NCBI RefSeq assembly: GCF_031143425.1
Contig: NW_027150030.1
Span: 1 to 64,000, forward strand
Direction: 5' to 3'
DNA: 64,000 nucleotides
From: Pleurodeles waltl
Lineage: Eukaryota > Chordata > Amphibia > Caudata > Salamandridae
Shown: piece by piece, positions 1 through 9,382 of the stretch
How the letters are laid out: each line of letters starts with the position of its first letter
Position numbering within the stretch: the stretch's first letter is position 1
Position numbers and translations under genes: made by a program
Notes under the pieces: model-generated
Told to the model about the DNA's origin: nothing
The model's database searches: none
Seen by the model: the letters and a program-made list of their open reading frames with translations, nothing else

Positions 1-9
1 GCAGTGGTG

Positions 10-28
10 TCGTTTTGGAAAGCTGTCC
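10..28 (+). other. CENP-B-box-like motif (imperfect)
   Basis: The motif reads TCGTTTTGGAAAGCTGTCC here, with C in place of T at the sixth base from the end in many units (for example 630-648). The CENP-B box consensus is YTTCGTTGGAARCGGGA. The repeat shares CGTT and GGAA(A) in the same order, but it has two extra T bases between them, lacks the leading TT and has a poor CGGG end. Several bases needed for CENP-B binding are therefore missing or displaced. It occurs once per unit near the unit end. The units starting at 4418, 15602, 32392 and 54012 end with TTTTGAAAAG instead. The resemblance may be chance. Confidence 0.25.
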
Positions 29-46
29 ATCATCCTGGTAAAAGGC

Positions 47-56
47 GGGAATTCCC
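47..56 (+). other. 10-bp palindrome with EcoRI site
   Basis: GGGAATTCCC is a perfect palindrome just before the unit start. It is shortened to GGAATTCC in units preceded by AAGGCAGG and has CCTTT in place of CCCTT on its right side in other units (for example before 1297 and 1928). The CCTTT variant usually follows a unit carrying the 11-bp insertion, which helps define haplotypes across unit borders. Confidence 0.85.
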
Positions 57-83
57 TTGCCTACTACGAGGGTGGACGGGGCG

Positions 84-101
84 TGGCTCAGCGGGCGGAG
101 C
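84..101 (+). promoter_or_regulatory. tRNA-like A box and D-arm, recurring in each unit
   Basis: TGGCTCAGCGG (84-94) matches the RNA polymerase III A-box consensus TRGCNNAGNNGG closely. The surrounding GCTC (86-89), loop AGCGGGCG (90-97) and GAGC (98-101) form a perfect four-pair D-arm, preceded by TG as at tRNA positions 8-9. The sequence downstream does not fold into an anticodon arm and no good B box or T-arm sits at tRNA spacing, so this is not an intact tRNA. Such a 5' tRNA half is typical of tRNA-derived SINE heads. In units with GCGAAGCTT (for example 11874, 24320, 28664) the last D-stem pair is lost. Units at 24938 and 39226 read GGGAGGAGC. Pol III activity is inferred from sequence only. 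Confidence 0.45.
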
Positions 102-236
102 TTTCAGGTGATTCATAAAGGGAGAACCTTCTACTCTGTGTCTGCAGGAGAGGAAGATAGAACCCGCGCGTCACAGTCAGATACAGATTACGCTCCAGTA
201 CATCATCAATTCACCTCCAGGAAGGATTCTAGATTG

Positions 237-240
237 TTTT
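237..240 (+). terminator. Possible Pol III T-run terminator
   Basis: A TTTT run lies about 150 bp downstream of the A box in each unit. It becomes TTTTT in the units at 41713, 42342, 44841, 45459 and 46088, where GATTGTTTTC is changed to GATCTTTTTC. Four T bases on the non-template strand can stop RNA polymerase III, which would give a transcript of roughly 160-170 nt. This matters only if the A box is active, and T runs of four also occur elsewhere in the unit, for example in the CENP-B-like motif. Confidence 0.2.
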
Positions 241-313
241 CTGCTATGGAATCTATGAGCGCACAGCCTTGCTTTATCTTTCCCAGCCCAAGAGTTAGGG
301 TGGCTTGTCCTTT

Positions 314-335
314 CCAGAAGCTGAGCTTCAACTGG
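314..335 (+). other. Small conserved hairpin
   Basis: GAAGC and GCTTC (317-321 and 325-329) pair around a TGA loop. The outer CCA and TGG can extend the stem past a three-base AAC bulge. The arms are present in every unit examined, while the base after ACTGG varies (GGGC, GTGC or GGTC). It is too short to be a convincing cruciform and no function is known. Confidence 0.35.
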
Positions 336-1840
336 GGCACCTGCTACGTTTATATTTGTAAGTGCTTCCTGTTGAGGTTTAGTTTCTGTAAAATGAGCAT
401 CATGGCCTACCCAACCGGAGTATTTTCTACGAGTAAGTCAGTAAGCGTTACCTAGCATGTTTTCATATGGCCCGTGTATATTGTACCCTAAGACTAAGTG
501 ATGGGCCTCGGGGGAAACGTCTCCAGCAACCTTGTGTGCCTTTGGCAATGTGATCGTTACTAGTGCGTCTTTGTGGAGATGTCCTCGTGCTTCTGCGCAC
601 AACCTGAATCGGCGGTAAACGCAGTGGTGTCGTTTTGGAAAGCCGTCCATCATCCTGGTAAAAGGCAGGAATTCCCTTGCCTACTACGAGGGTGGACGGG
701 GCGTGGCTCAGCGGGCGGAGCTTACAGGTGATTCATAAAGGGAGAACCAGCTACTCTGTGTCTGCAGGAGAGGAAGATAGAACCCGCGCGTCACAGTCAG
801 ATACAGATTACGCTCCAGTACATCATCAATTCACCTCCAGGAAGGATTCTAGATTGTTTTCTGCTATGGAATCTATGAGCGCACAGCCTTGCTTTATCTT
901 TCCCAGCCCAAGAGTTAGGGTGGCTTGTCCTTTCCAGAAGCTGAGCTTCAACTGGGGCACCTGCTACGTTTATATTTGTAAGTGCTTCCTGTTGAGGTTT
1001 AGTTTCTGTAAAATGAGCATCATGGCCTACCCAACCGGAGTATTTTCTACGAGTAAGTCAGTAAGCGTTACCTAGCATGTTTTCATATGGCCCGTGTATA
1101 TTGTACACTAAGACTACGTGATGGGCCACGGGGGAAACCTCACCAGCAACCTTGTGTGCCTTTGGCAATGTGATCGTTACTAGTGCGTCTTTGTGGAGAT
1201 GTCCTCGTGCTTCTGCTCACAACCTGAATCGGCGGTAAACGCAGTGGTGTCGTTTTGGAAAGCTGTCCATCATCCTGGTAAAAGGCGGGAATTCCTTTGC
1301 CTACTACGAGGGTGGACGGGGCGTGGCTCAGCGGGCGGAGCTTACAGGTGATTCATAAAGGGAGAACCAGCTACTCTGTGTCTGCAGGAGAGGAAGATAG
1401 AACCCGCGCGTCACAGTCAGATACAGATTACGATCCAGTACATCATCAATTCACCTCCAGGAAGGATTCTAGATTGTTTTCTGCTATGGAATCTATGAGC
1501 GCACAGCCTTGCTTTATCTTTCCCAGCCCAAGAGTTAGGGTGGCTTGTCCTTTCCAGAAGCTGAGCTTCAACTGGGGCACCTGCTACGTTTATATTTGTA
1601 AGTGCTTCCTGTTGAGGTTTAGTTTCTGTAAAATTAGCATCATGGCCTACCCAACCGGAGTATTTTCTACGAGTAAGTCAGTAAGCGTTACCTAGCATGT
1701 TTTCATATGCCCCGTGTATATTGTACACTAAGACTACGTGACGGGCCACGGGGGAAACCTCACCAGCAACCTTGTGTGCCTTTGGCAATGTGATCGTTAC
1801 TAGTGCGTCTTTGTGGAGATGTCCTCGTGCTTCTGCGCAC

Positions 1841-1851
1841 CAACAACGCAC
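1841..1851 (+). repeat. 11-bp insertion/deletion defining long units
   Basis: Long units read GCGCAC-CAACAACGCAC-GACC where short units read GCGCAC-AACC. The extra 11 bp lies between two direct copies of CGCAC, the usual footprint of replication slippage. Slippage between the copies would remove exactly 11 bp, and the A/G difference after it is a linked substitution. It is present in 23 units, those of 629, 630 and 631 bp: unit starts 1297, 3168, 7513, 10623, 13731, 18078, 19948, 21819, 22450, 27413, 30521, 34868, 36738, 41082, 41713, 42342, 44211, 45459, 46088, 52141, 56488, 58358 and 62706. It interrupts the minus-strand open frame of those units. Confidence 0.9.
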
Positions 1852-2547
1852 GACCTGAATCGGCGGTAAACGCAGTGGTGTCGTTTTGGAAAGCTGTCCA
1901 TCATCCTGGTAAAAGGCGGGAATTCCTTTGCCTACTACGAGGGTGGACGGGGCGTGGCTCAGCGGGCGGAGCTTACAGGTGATTCATAAAGGGAGAACCA
2001 GCTACTCTGTGTCTGCAGGAGAGGAAGATAGAACCCGCGCGTCACAGTCAGATACAGATTACGATCCAGTACATCATCAATTCACCTCCAAGAAGGATTC
2101 TAGATTGTTTTCTGCTATGGAATCTATGAGCGCACAGCCTTGCTTTATCTTTCCCAGCCCAAGAGTTAGGGTGGCTTGTCCTTTCCAGAAGCTGAGCTTC
2201 AACTGGGGCACCTGCTACGTTTATATTTGTAAGTGCTTCCTGTTGAGGTTTAGTTTCTGTAAAATGAGCATCATGGCCTACCCAACCGGAGTATTTTCTA
2301 CGAGTAAGTCAGTAAGCGTTACCTAGCATGTTTTCATATGCCCCGTGTATATTGTACACTAAGACTACGTGATGGGCCACGGGGGAAACCTCACCAGCAA
2401 CCTTGTGTGCCTTTGGCAATGTGATCGTTACTAGTGCGTCTTTGTGGAGATGTCCTCGTGCTTCTGCGCACAACCTGAATCGGCGGTAAACGCAGTGGTG
2501 TCGTTTTGGAAAGCCGTCCATCATCCTGGTAAAAGGCAGGAATTCCC

Positions 2548-5500
2548 TTGCCTACTACGAGGGTGGACGGGGCGTGGCTCAGCGGGCGGAGCTTACAGGT
2601 GATTCATAAAGGGAGAACCAGCTACTCTGTGTCTGCAGGAGAGGAAGATAGAACCCGCGCGTCACAGTCAGATACAGATTACGCTCCAGTACATCATCAA
2701 TTCACCTCCAGGAAGGATTCTAGATTGTTTTCTGCTATGGAATCTATGAGCGCACAGCCTTGCTTTATCTTTCCCAGCCCAAGAGTTAGGGTGGCTTGTC
2801 CTTTCCAGAAGCTGAGCTTCAACTGGGGCACCTGCTACGTTTATATTTGTAAGTGCTTCCTGTTGAGGTTTAGTTTCTGTAAAATTAGCATCATGGCCTA
2901 CCCAACCGGAGTATTTTCTACGAGTAAGTCAGTAAGCGTTACCTAGCATGTTTTCATATGGCCCGTGTATATTGTACCCTAAGACTAAGTGATGGGCCTC
3001 GGGGGAAACGTCTCCAGCAACCTTGTGTGCCTTTGGCAATGTGATCGTTACTAGTGCGTCTTTGTGGAGATGTCCTCGTGCTTCTGCGCACAACCTGAAT
3101 CGGCGGTAAACGCAGTGGTGTCGTTTTGGAAAGCCGTCCATCATCCTGGTAAAAGGCAGGAATTCCCTTGCCTACTACGAGGGTGGACGGGGCGTGGCTC
3201 AGCGGGCGGAGCTTACAGGTGATTCATAAAGGGAGAACCTTCTACTCTGTGTCTGCAGGAGAGGAAGATAGAACCCGCGCGTCACAGTCAGATACAGATT
3301 ACGCTCCAGTACATCATCAATTCACCTCCAGGAAGGATTCTAGATTGTTTTCTGCTATGGAATCTATGAGCGCACAGCCTTGCTTTATCTTTCCCAGCCC
3401 AAGAGTTAGGGTGGCTTGTCCTTTCCAGAAGCTGAGCTTCAACTGGGGCACCTGCTACGTTTATATTTGTAAGTGCTTCCTTTGAGGTTTAGTTTCTGTA
3501 AAATGAGCATCATGGCCTACCCAACCGGAGTATTTTCTACGAGTAAGTCAGTAAGCGTTACCTAGCATGTTTTCATATGCCCCGTTTATATTGTACACTA
3601 AGACTACGTGATGGGCCACGGGGGAAACCTCACCAGCAACCTTGTGTGCCTTTGGCAATGTGATCGTTACTAGTGCGTCTTTGTGGAGATGTCCTCGTGC
3701 TTCTGCGCACCAACAACGCACGACCTGAATCGGCGGTAAACGCAGTGGTGTCGTTTTGGAAAGCTGTCCATCATCCTGGTAAAAGGCGGGAATTCCTTTG
3801 CCTACTACGAGGGTGGACGGGGCGTGGCTCAGCGGGCGGAGCTTACAGGTGATTCATAAAGGGAGAACCAGCTACTCTGTGTCTGCAGGAGAGGAAGATA
3901 GAACCCGCGCGTCACAGTCAGATACAGATTACGCTCCAGTACATCATCAATTCACCTCCAGGAAGGATTCTAGATTGTTTTCTGCTATGGAATCTATGAG
4001 CGCACAGCCTTGCTTTATCTTTCCCAGCCCAAGAGTTAGGGTGGCTTGTCCTTTCCAGAAGCTGAGCTTCAACTGGGGCACCTGCTACGTTTATATTTGT
4101 AAGTGCTTCCTGTTGAGGTTTAGTTTCTGTAAAATGAGCATCATGGCCTACCCAACCGGAGTATTTTCTACGTGTAAGTCAGTAAGCGTTACCTAGCATG
4201 TTTTCATTTGCCCCGTTTATATTGTACACTAAGACTACGTGATGGGCCACGGGGGAAACCTCACCAGCAACCTTGTGTGCCTTTGGCAATGTGATCGTTA
4301 CTAGTGCGTCTTTGTGGAGATGTCCTCGTGCTTCTGCGCACAACCTGAATCGGCGGTAAACGCAGTGGTGTCGTTTTGGAAAGCTGTCCATCATCCTGGT
4401 AAAAGGCGGGAATTCCCTTGCCTACTACGAGGGTGGACGGGGCGTGGCTCAGCGGGCGGAGCTTTCAGGTGATTCATAAAGGGAGAACCTTCTACTCTGT
4501 GTCTGCAGGAGAGGAAGATAGAACCCGCGCGTCACAGTCAGATACAGATTACGCTCCAGTACATCATCAATTCACCTCCAGGAAGGATTCTAGATTGTTT
4601 TCTGCTATGGAATCTATGAGCGCACAGCCTTGCTTTATCTTTGCCAAGCCCAAGTTAGGGTGGCTTGTCCTTTCCAGAAGCTGAGCTTCAACTGGTGCAC
4701 CTGCTACGTTTATATTTGTAAGTGCTTCCTTTGAGGTTTAGTTTCTGTAAAATGAGCATCATGGCCTACCCAACCGTTGTATTTTCTACGAGTAACTCAG
4801 TAAGCGTTACCTAGCATGTTTTCATATGCCCCGTTTATATTGTACACTAAGAATACGTGATGGGCCACGGGGGAAACCTCACCAGCAACCTTGTGTGCCT
4901 TTGGCAATGTGATCGTTACTAGTGCGTCTTTGTGGAGATGTCCTCGTGCTTCTGCGCACAACCTGAATCGGCGGTAAACGCAGTGGTGTCGTTTTGAAAA
5001 GCTGTCCATCATCCTGGTAAAAGGCGGGAATTCCCTTGCCTACTACGAGGGTGGACGGGGCGTGGCTCAGCGGGCGGAGCTTACAGGTGATTCATAAAGG
5101 GAGAACCTTCTACTCTGTGTCTGCAGGAGAGGAAGATAGAACCCGCGCGTCACAGTTAGATACAGATTACGCTCCAGTACATCATCAATTCACCTCCAGG
5201 AAGGATTCTAGATTGTTTTCTGCTATGGAATCTATGAGCGCACAGCCTTGCTTTATCTTTCCCAGCCCAAGAGTTAGGGTGGCTTGTCCTTTCCAGAAGC
5301 TGAGCTTCAACTGGGGCACCTGCTACGTTTATATTTGTAAGTGCTTCCTGTTGAGGTTTAGTTTCTGTAAAATGAGCATCATGGCCTACCCAACGGAGTA
5401 TTTTCTACGAGTAAGTCAGTAAGCGTTACCTAGCATGTTTTCATATGCCCCGTTTATATTGTACACTAAGACTACGTGATGGGCCTCGGGGGAAACGTCT

Positions 5501-8500
5501 CCAGCAACCTTGTGTGCCTTTGGCAATGTGATCGTTACTAGTGCGTCTTTGTGGAGATGTCCTCGTGCTTCTGCGCACAACCTGAATCGGCGGTAAACGC
5601 AGTGGTGTCGTTTTGGAAAGCTGTCCATCATCCTGGTAAAAGGCGGGAATTCCCTTGCCTACTACGAGGGTGGACGGGGCGTGGCTCAGCGGGCGGAGCT
5701 TACAGGTGATTCATAAAGGGAGAACCTTCTACTCTGTGTCTGCAGGAGAGGAAGATAGAACCCGCGCGTCACAGTCAGATACAGATTACGCTCCAGTACA
5801 TCATCAATTCACCTCCAGGAAGGATTCTAGATTGTTTTCTGCTATGGAATCTATGAGCGCACAGCCTTGCTTTATCTTTCCCAGCCCAAGAGTTAGGGTG
5901 GCTTGTCCTTTCCAGAAGCTGAGCTTCAACTGGGGCACCTGCTACGTTTATATTTGTAAGTGCTTCCTTTGAGGTTTAGTTTCTGTAAAATGAGCATCAT
6001 GGCCTACCCAACCGGTGTATTTTCTACGAGTTAGTCAGTAAGCGTTACCTAGCATGTTTTCATATGCCCCGTTTATATTGTACACTAAGACTACGTGATG
6101 GGCCACGGGGGAAACCTCACCAGCAACCTTGTGTGCCTTTGGCAATGTGATCGTTACTAGTGCGTCTTTGTGGAGATGTCCTCGTGCTTCTGCGCACAAC
6201 CTGAATCGGCGGTAAACGCAGTGGTGTCGTTTTGGAAAGCCGTCCATCATCCTGGTAAAAGGCAGGAATTCCCTTGCCTACTACGAGGGTGGACGGGGCG
6301 TGGCTCAGCGGGCGGAGCTTACAGGTGATTCATAAAGGGAGAACCAGCTACTCTGTGTCTGCAGGAGAGGAAGATAGAACCCGCGCGTCACAGTCAGATA
6401 CAGATTACGCTCCAGTACATCATCAATTCACCTCCAGGAAGGATTCTAGATTGTTTTCTGCTATGGAATCTATGAGCGCACAGCCTTGCTTTATCTTTCC
6501 CAGCCCAAGAGTTAGGGTGGCTTGTCCTTTCCAGAAGCTGAGCTTCAACTGGGGCACCTGCTACGTTTATATTTGTAAGTGCTTCCTGTTGAGGTTTAGT
6601 TTCTGTAAAATTAGCATCATGGCCTACCCAACCGGAGTATTTTCTACGAGTAAGTCAGTAAGCGTTACCTAGCATGTTTTCATATGGCCCGTGTATATTG
6701 TACCCTAAGACTAAGTGATGGGCCTCGGGGGAAACGTCTCCAGCAACCTTGTGTGCCTTTGGCAATGTGATCGTTACTAGTGCGTCTTTGTGGAGATGTC
6801 CTCGTGCTTCTGCGCACAACCTGAATCGGCGGTAAACGCAGTGGTGTCGTTTTGGAAAGCCGTCCATCATCCTGGTAAAAGGCAGGAATTCCCTTGCCTA
6901 CTACGAGGGTGGACGGGGCGTGGCTCAGCGGGCGGAGCTTACAGGTGATTCATAAAGGGAGAACCTTCTACTCTGTGTCTGCAGGAGAGGAAGATAGAAC
7001 CCGCGCGTCACAGTCAGATACAGATTACGCTCCAGTACATCATCAATTCACCTCCAGGAAGGATTCTAGATTGTTTTCTGCTATGGAATCTATGAGCGCA
7101 CAGCCTTGCTTTATCTTTCCCAGCCCAAGAGTTAGGGTGGCTTGTCCTTTCCAGAAGCTGAGCTTCAACTGGGGCACCTGCTACGTTTATATTTGTAAGT
7201 GCTTCCTTTGAGGTTTAGTTTCTGTAAAATGAGCATCATGGCCTACCCAACCGGAGTATTTTCTACGAGTAAGTCAGTAAGCGTTACCTAGCATGTTTTC
7301 ATATGGCCCGTGTATATTGTACCCTAAGACTAAGTGATGGGCCTCGGGGGAAACCTCACCAGCAACCTTGTGTGCCTTTGGCAATGTGATCGTTACTAGT
7401 GCGTCTTTGTGGAGATGTCCTCGTGCTTCTGCGCACAACCTGAATCGGCGGTAAACGCAGTGGTGTCGTTTTGGAAAGCCGTCCATCATCCTGGTAAAAG
7501 GCAGGAATTCCCTTGCCTACTACGAGGGTGGACGGGGCGTGGCTCAGCGGGCGGAGCTTACAGGTGATTCATAAAGGGAGAACCTTCTACTCTGTGTCTG
7601 CAGGAGAGGAAGATAGAACCCGCGCGTCACAGTCAGATACAGATTACGCTCCAGTACATCATCAATTCACCTCCAGGAAGGATTCTAGATTGTTTTCTGC
7701 TATGGAATCTATGAGCGCACAGCCTTGCTTTATCTTTCCCAGCCCAAGAGTTAGGGTGGCTTGTCCTTTCCAGAAGCTGAGCTTCAACTGGGGCACCTGC
7801 TACGTTTATATTTGTAAGTGCTTCCTTTGAGGTTTAGTTTCTGTAAAATGAGCATCATGGCCTACCCAACCGGAGTATTTTCTACGAGTAAGTCAGTAAG
7901 CGTTACCTAGCATGTTTTCATATGCCCCGTTTATATTGTACACTAAGACTACGTGATGGGCCACGGGGGAAACCTCACCAGCAACCTTGTGTGCCTTTGG
8001 CAATGTGATCGTTACTAGTGCGTCTTTGTGGAGATGTCCTCGTGCTTCTGCGCACCAACAACGCACGACCTGAATCGGCGGTAAACGCAGTGGTGTCGTT
8101 TTGGAAAGCTGTCCATCATCCTGGTAAAAGGCGGGAATTCCCTTGCCTACTACGAGGGTGGACGGGGCGTGGCTCAGCGGGCGGAGCTTACAGGTGATTC
8201 ATAAAGGGAGAACCTTCTACTCTGTGTCTGCAGGAGAGGAAGATAGAACCCGCGCGTCACAGTCAGATACAGATTACGCTCCAGTACATCATCAATTCAC
8301 CTCCAGGAAGGATTCTAGATTGTTTTCTGCTATGGAATCTATGAGCGCACAGCCTTGCTTTATCTTTCCCAGCCCAAGAGTTAGGGTGGCTTGTCCTTTC
8401 CAGAAGCTGAGCTTCAACTGGGGCACCTGCTACGTTTATATTTGTAAGTGCTTCCTGTTGAGGTTTAGTTTCTGTAAAATTAGCATCATGGCCTACCCAA

Positions 8501-9382
8501 CCGGAGTATTTTCTACGAGTAAGTCAGTAAGCGTTACCTAGCATGTTTTCATATGGCCCGTGTATATTGTACCCTAAGACTAAGTGATGGGCCTCGGGGG
8601 AAACGTCTCCAGCAACCTTGTGTGCCTTTGGCAATGTGATCGTTACTAGTGCGTCTTTGTGGAGATGTCCTCGTGCTTCTGCGCACAACCTGAATCGGCG
8701 GTAAACGCAGTGGTGTCGTTTTGGAAAGCTGTCCATCATCCTGGTAAAAGGCGGGAATTCCCTTGCCTACTACGAGGGTGGACGGGGCGTGGCTCAGCGG
8801 GCGGAGCTTTCAGGTGATTCATAAAGGGAGAACCTTCTACTCTGTGTCTGCAGGAGAGGAAGATAGAACCCACGCGTCACAGTCAGATACAGATTACGCT
8901 CCAGTACATCATCAATTCACCTCCAGGAAGGATTCTAGATTGTTTTCTGCTATGGAATCTATGAGCGCACAGCCTTGCTTTATCTTTCCCAGCCCAAGAG
9001 TTAGGGTGGCTTGTCCTTTCCAGAAGCTGAGCTTCAACTGGGTCACCTGCTACGTTTATATTTGTAAGTGCTTCCTGTTGAGGTTTAGTTTCTGTAAAAT
9101 GAGCATCATGGCCTACCCAACCGGAGTATTTTCTACGAGTAAGTCAGTAAGCGTTACCTAGCATGTTTTCATATGCCCCGTGTATATTGTACACTAAGAC
9201 TACGTGATGGGCCACGGGGGAAACCTCACCAGCAACCTTGTGTGCCTTTGGCAATGTGATCGTTACTAGTGCGTCTTTGTGGAGATGTCCTCGTGCCTCT
9301 GCGCACAACCTGAATCGGCGGTAAACGCAGTGGTGTCGTTTTGGAAAGCTGTCCATCATCCTGGTAAAAGGCGGGAATTCCC
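2548..9382 (+). repeat. Units 5-15: mosaic of partial HOR copies
   Basis: Units start at 2548, 3168, 3798, 4418, 5036, 5655, 6274, 6894, 7513, 8143 and 8763. The run from 3798 to about 7340 matches 14982 to about 18520 at an offset of 11,184 bp, including the private CCGTTGTATTTT and GTAACTCAG of unit 8 and the CAGTTAGATAC of unit 9. The first half of unit 7 is different, with AACCAGC in place of AACCTTC. The e-f pair at 2548 and 3168 recurs at 6274-6894, 17458-18078, 34248-34868 and 55868-56488. Unit 12 (6894) is a chimera in its tail, unit 14 (8143) combines AACCTTC with AAAATTAGC, and unit 15 (8763) has a private GGGTCACC near 9041-9048. The region looks like a patchwork left by repeated unequal exchange. 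Confidence 0.75.

Larger units (their letters stand above)
1..56 (+). repeat. Partial satellite unit at left edge
   Basis: These are the last 56 bases of the unit preceding the window. They contain the CENP-B-like motif at 10-28 and the perfect 10-bp palindrome GGGAATTCCC at 47-56 with its EcoRI site. The array therefore extends beyond the left edge. Confidence 0.95.
57..676 (+). repeat. Representative 620-bp satellite unit (unit 1)
   Basis: This is the reference unit for internal landmarks. From left to right: a tRNA-like A box and D-arm (84-101), PstI (142-147), a variable Ala/Asp codon-like site (T or A in GATTACGNTCC, near 191), XbaI with a following T run (228-240), a small hairpin (314-335), and a GTAAGT at 358-363. 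Then come a CCAACCGGAG indel site near 411-419, an NdeI site near 465, and a diagnostic cassette reading either GGGCCTCG...AAACGTCTCC or GGGCCACG...AAACCTCACC near 503-523. The unit ends with SpeI near 559, the 11-bp indel site near 600, the CENP-B-like motif (630-648) and the EcoRI palindrome before the next unit. It is type 'a': TTTCAGG after the D-arm, then AACCTTCTAC. Type 'a' recurs at 9383, 13731, 21819, 30521, 41082, 52141 and 61466. Confidence 0.95.
57..2547 (+). repeat. Units 1-4: a-b-c-d segment, partial HOR copy
   Basis: Units start at 57, 677, 1297 and 1928. Type b has ACAGG and AACCAGC, and its tail reads TTCTGCTCAC. Type c has GATTACGATCC, AAAATTAGC and a private GTGACGGGCC. Type d has GATTACGATCC and CCAAGAAGG. 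The same four types in the same order and with the same lengths occur at 9383-11873 (offset 9,326 bp) and 61466-63956. The match stops near the end of unit 4: before 2548 the copy reads AAGCCG and GGCAGG, while after units 19 and 103 it reads AAGCTG and GGCGGG. Confidence 0.85.

Noticed and set aside
84..160. Complete tRNA gene
   Set aside because: Only the A box and D-arm fit. No anticodon stem, T-arm or B box at proper spacing could be folded.
224..234. B box GGATTCTAGAT
   Set aside because: It resembles GGTTCRANNCC only with an extra base, and lies about 130 bp after the A box, farther than in tRNAs and most SINEs.
294..301. Telomere-like GTTAGGGT
   Set aside because: It is a single TTAGGG per unit with no tandem repetition.
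57..455. Recurrent + strand open frame of 73-152 codons, one per unit
   Set aside because: It begins at TTG, ends at different points (88, 105, 112, 128 or 132 codons) because of free 1-bp indels, has a stop at 47427, and shows no recognisable domain. Most differences between copies change the residue, so no coding constraint is seen.
467..486. TATA-like promoter in GTGTATATTGTAC
   Set aside because: The region is short and AT-rich, and it varies between units (GTGTAT, GTTTAT, ATTTAT). No downstream gene supports a promoter.
438..653. Recurrent minus-strand 71-codon open frame beginning ATG ATG
   Set aside because: It is lost in all units with the 11-bp insertion, in type b units where GCGCAC becomes GCTCAC, and in units 77-79. 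Differences between copies are mostly residue-changing and no family is recognised. A frame this long is expected by chance when one sequence is copied 100 times.
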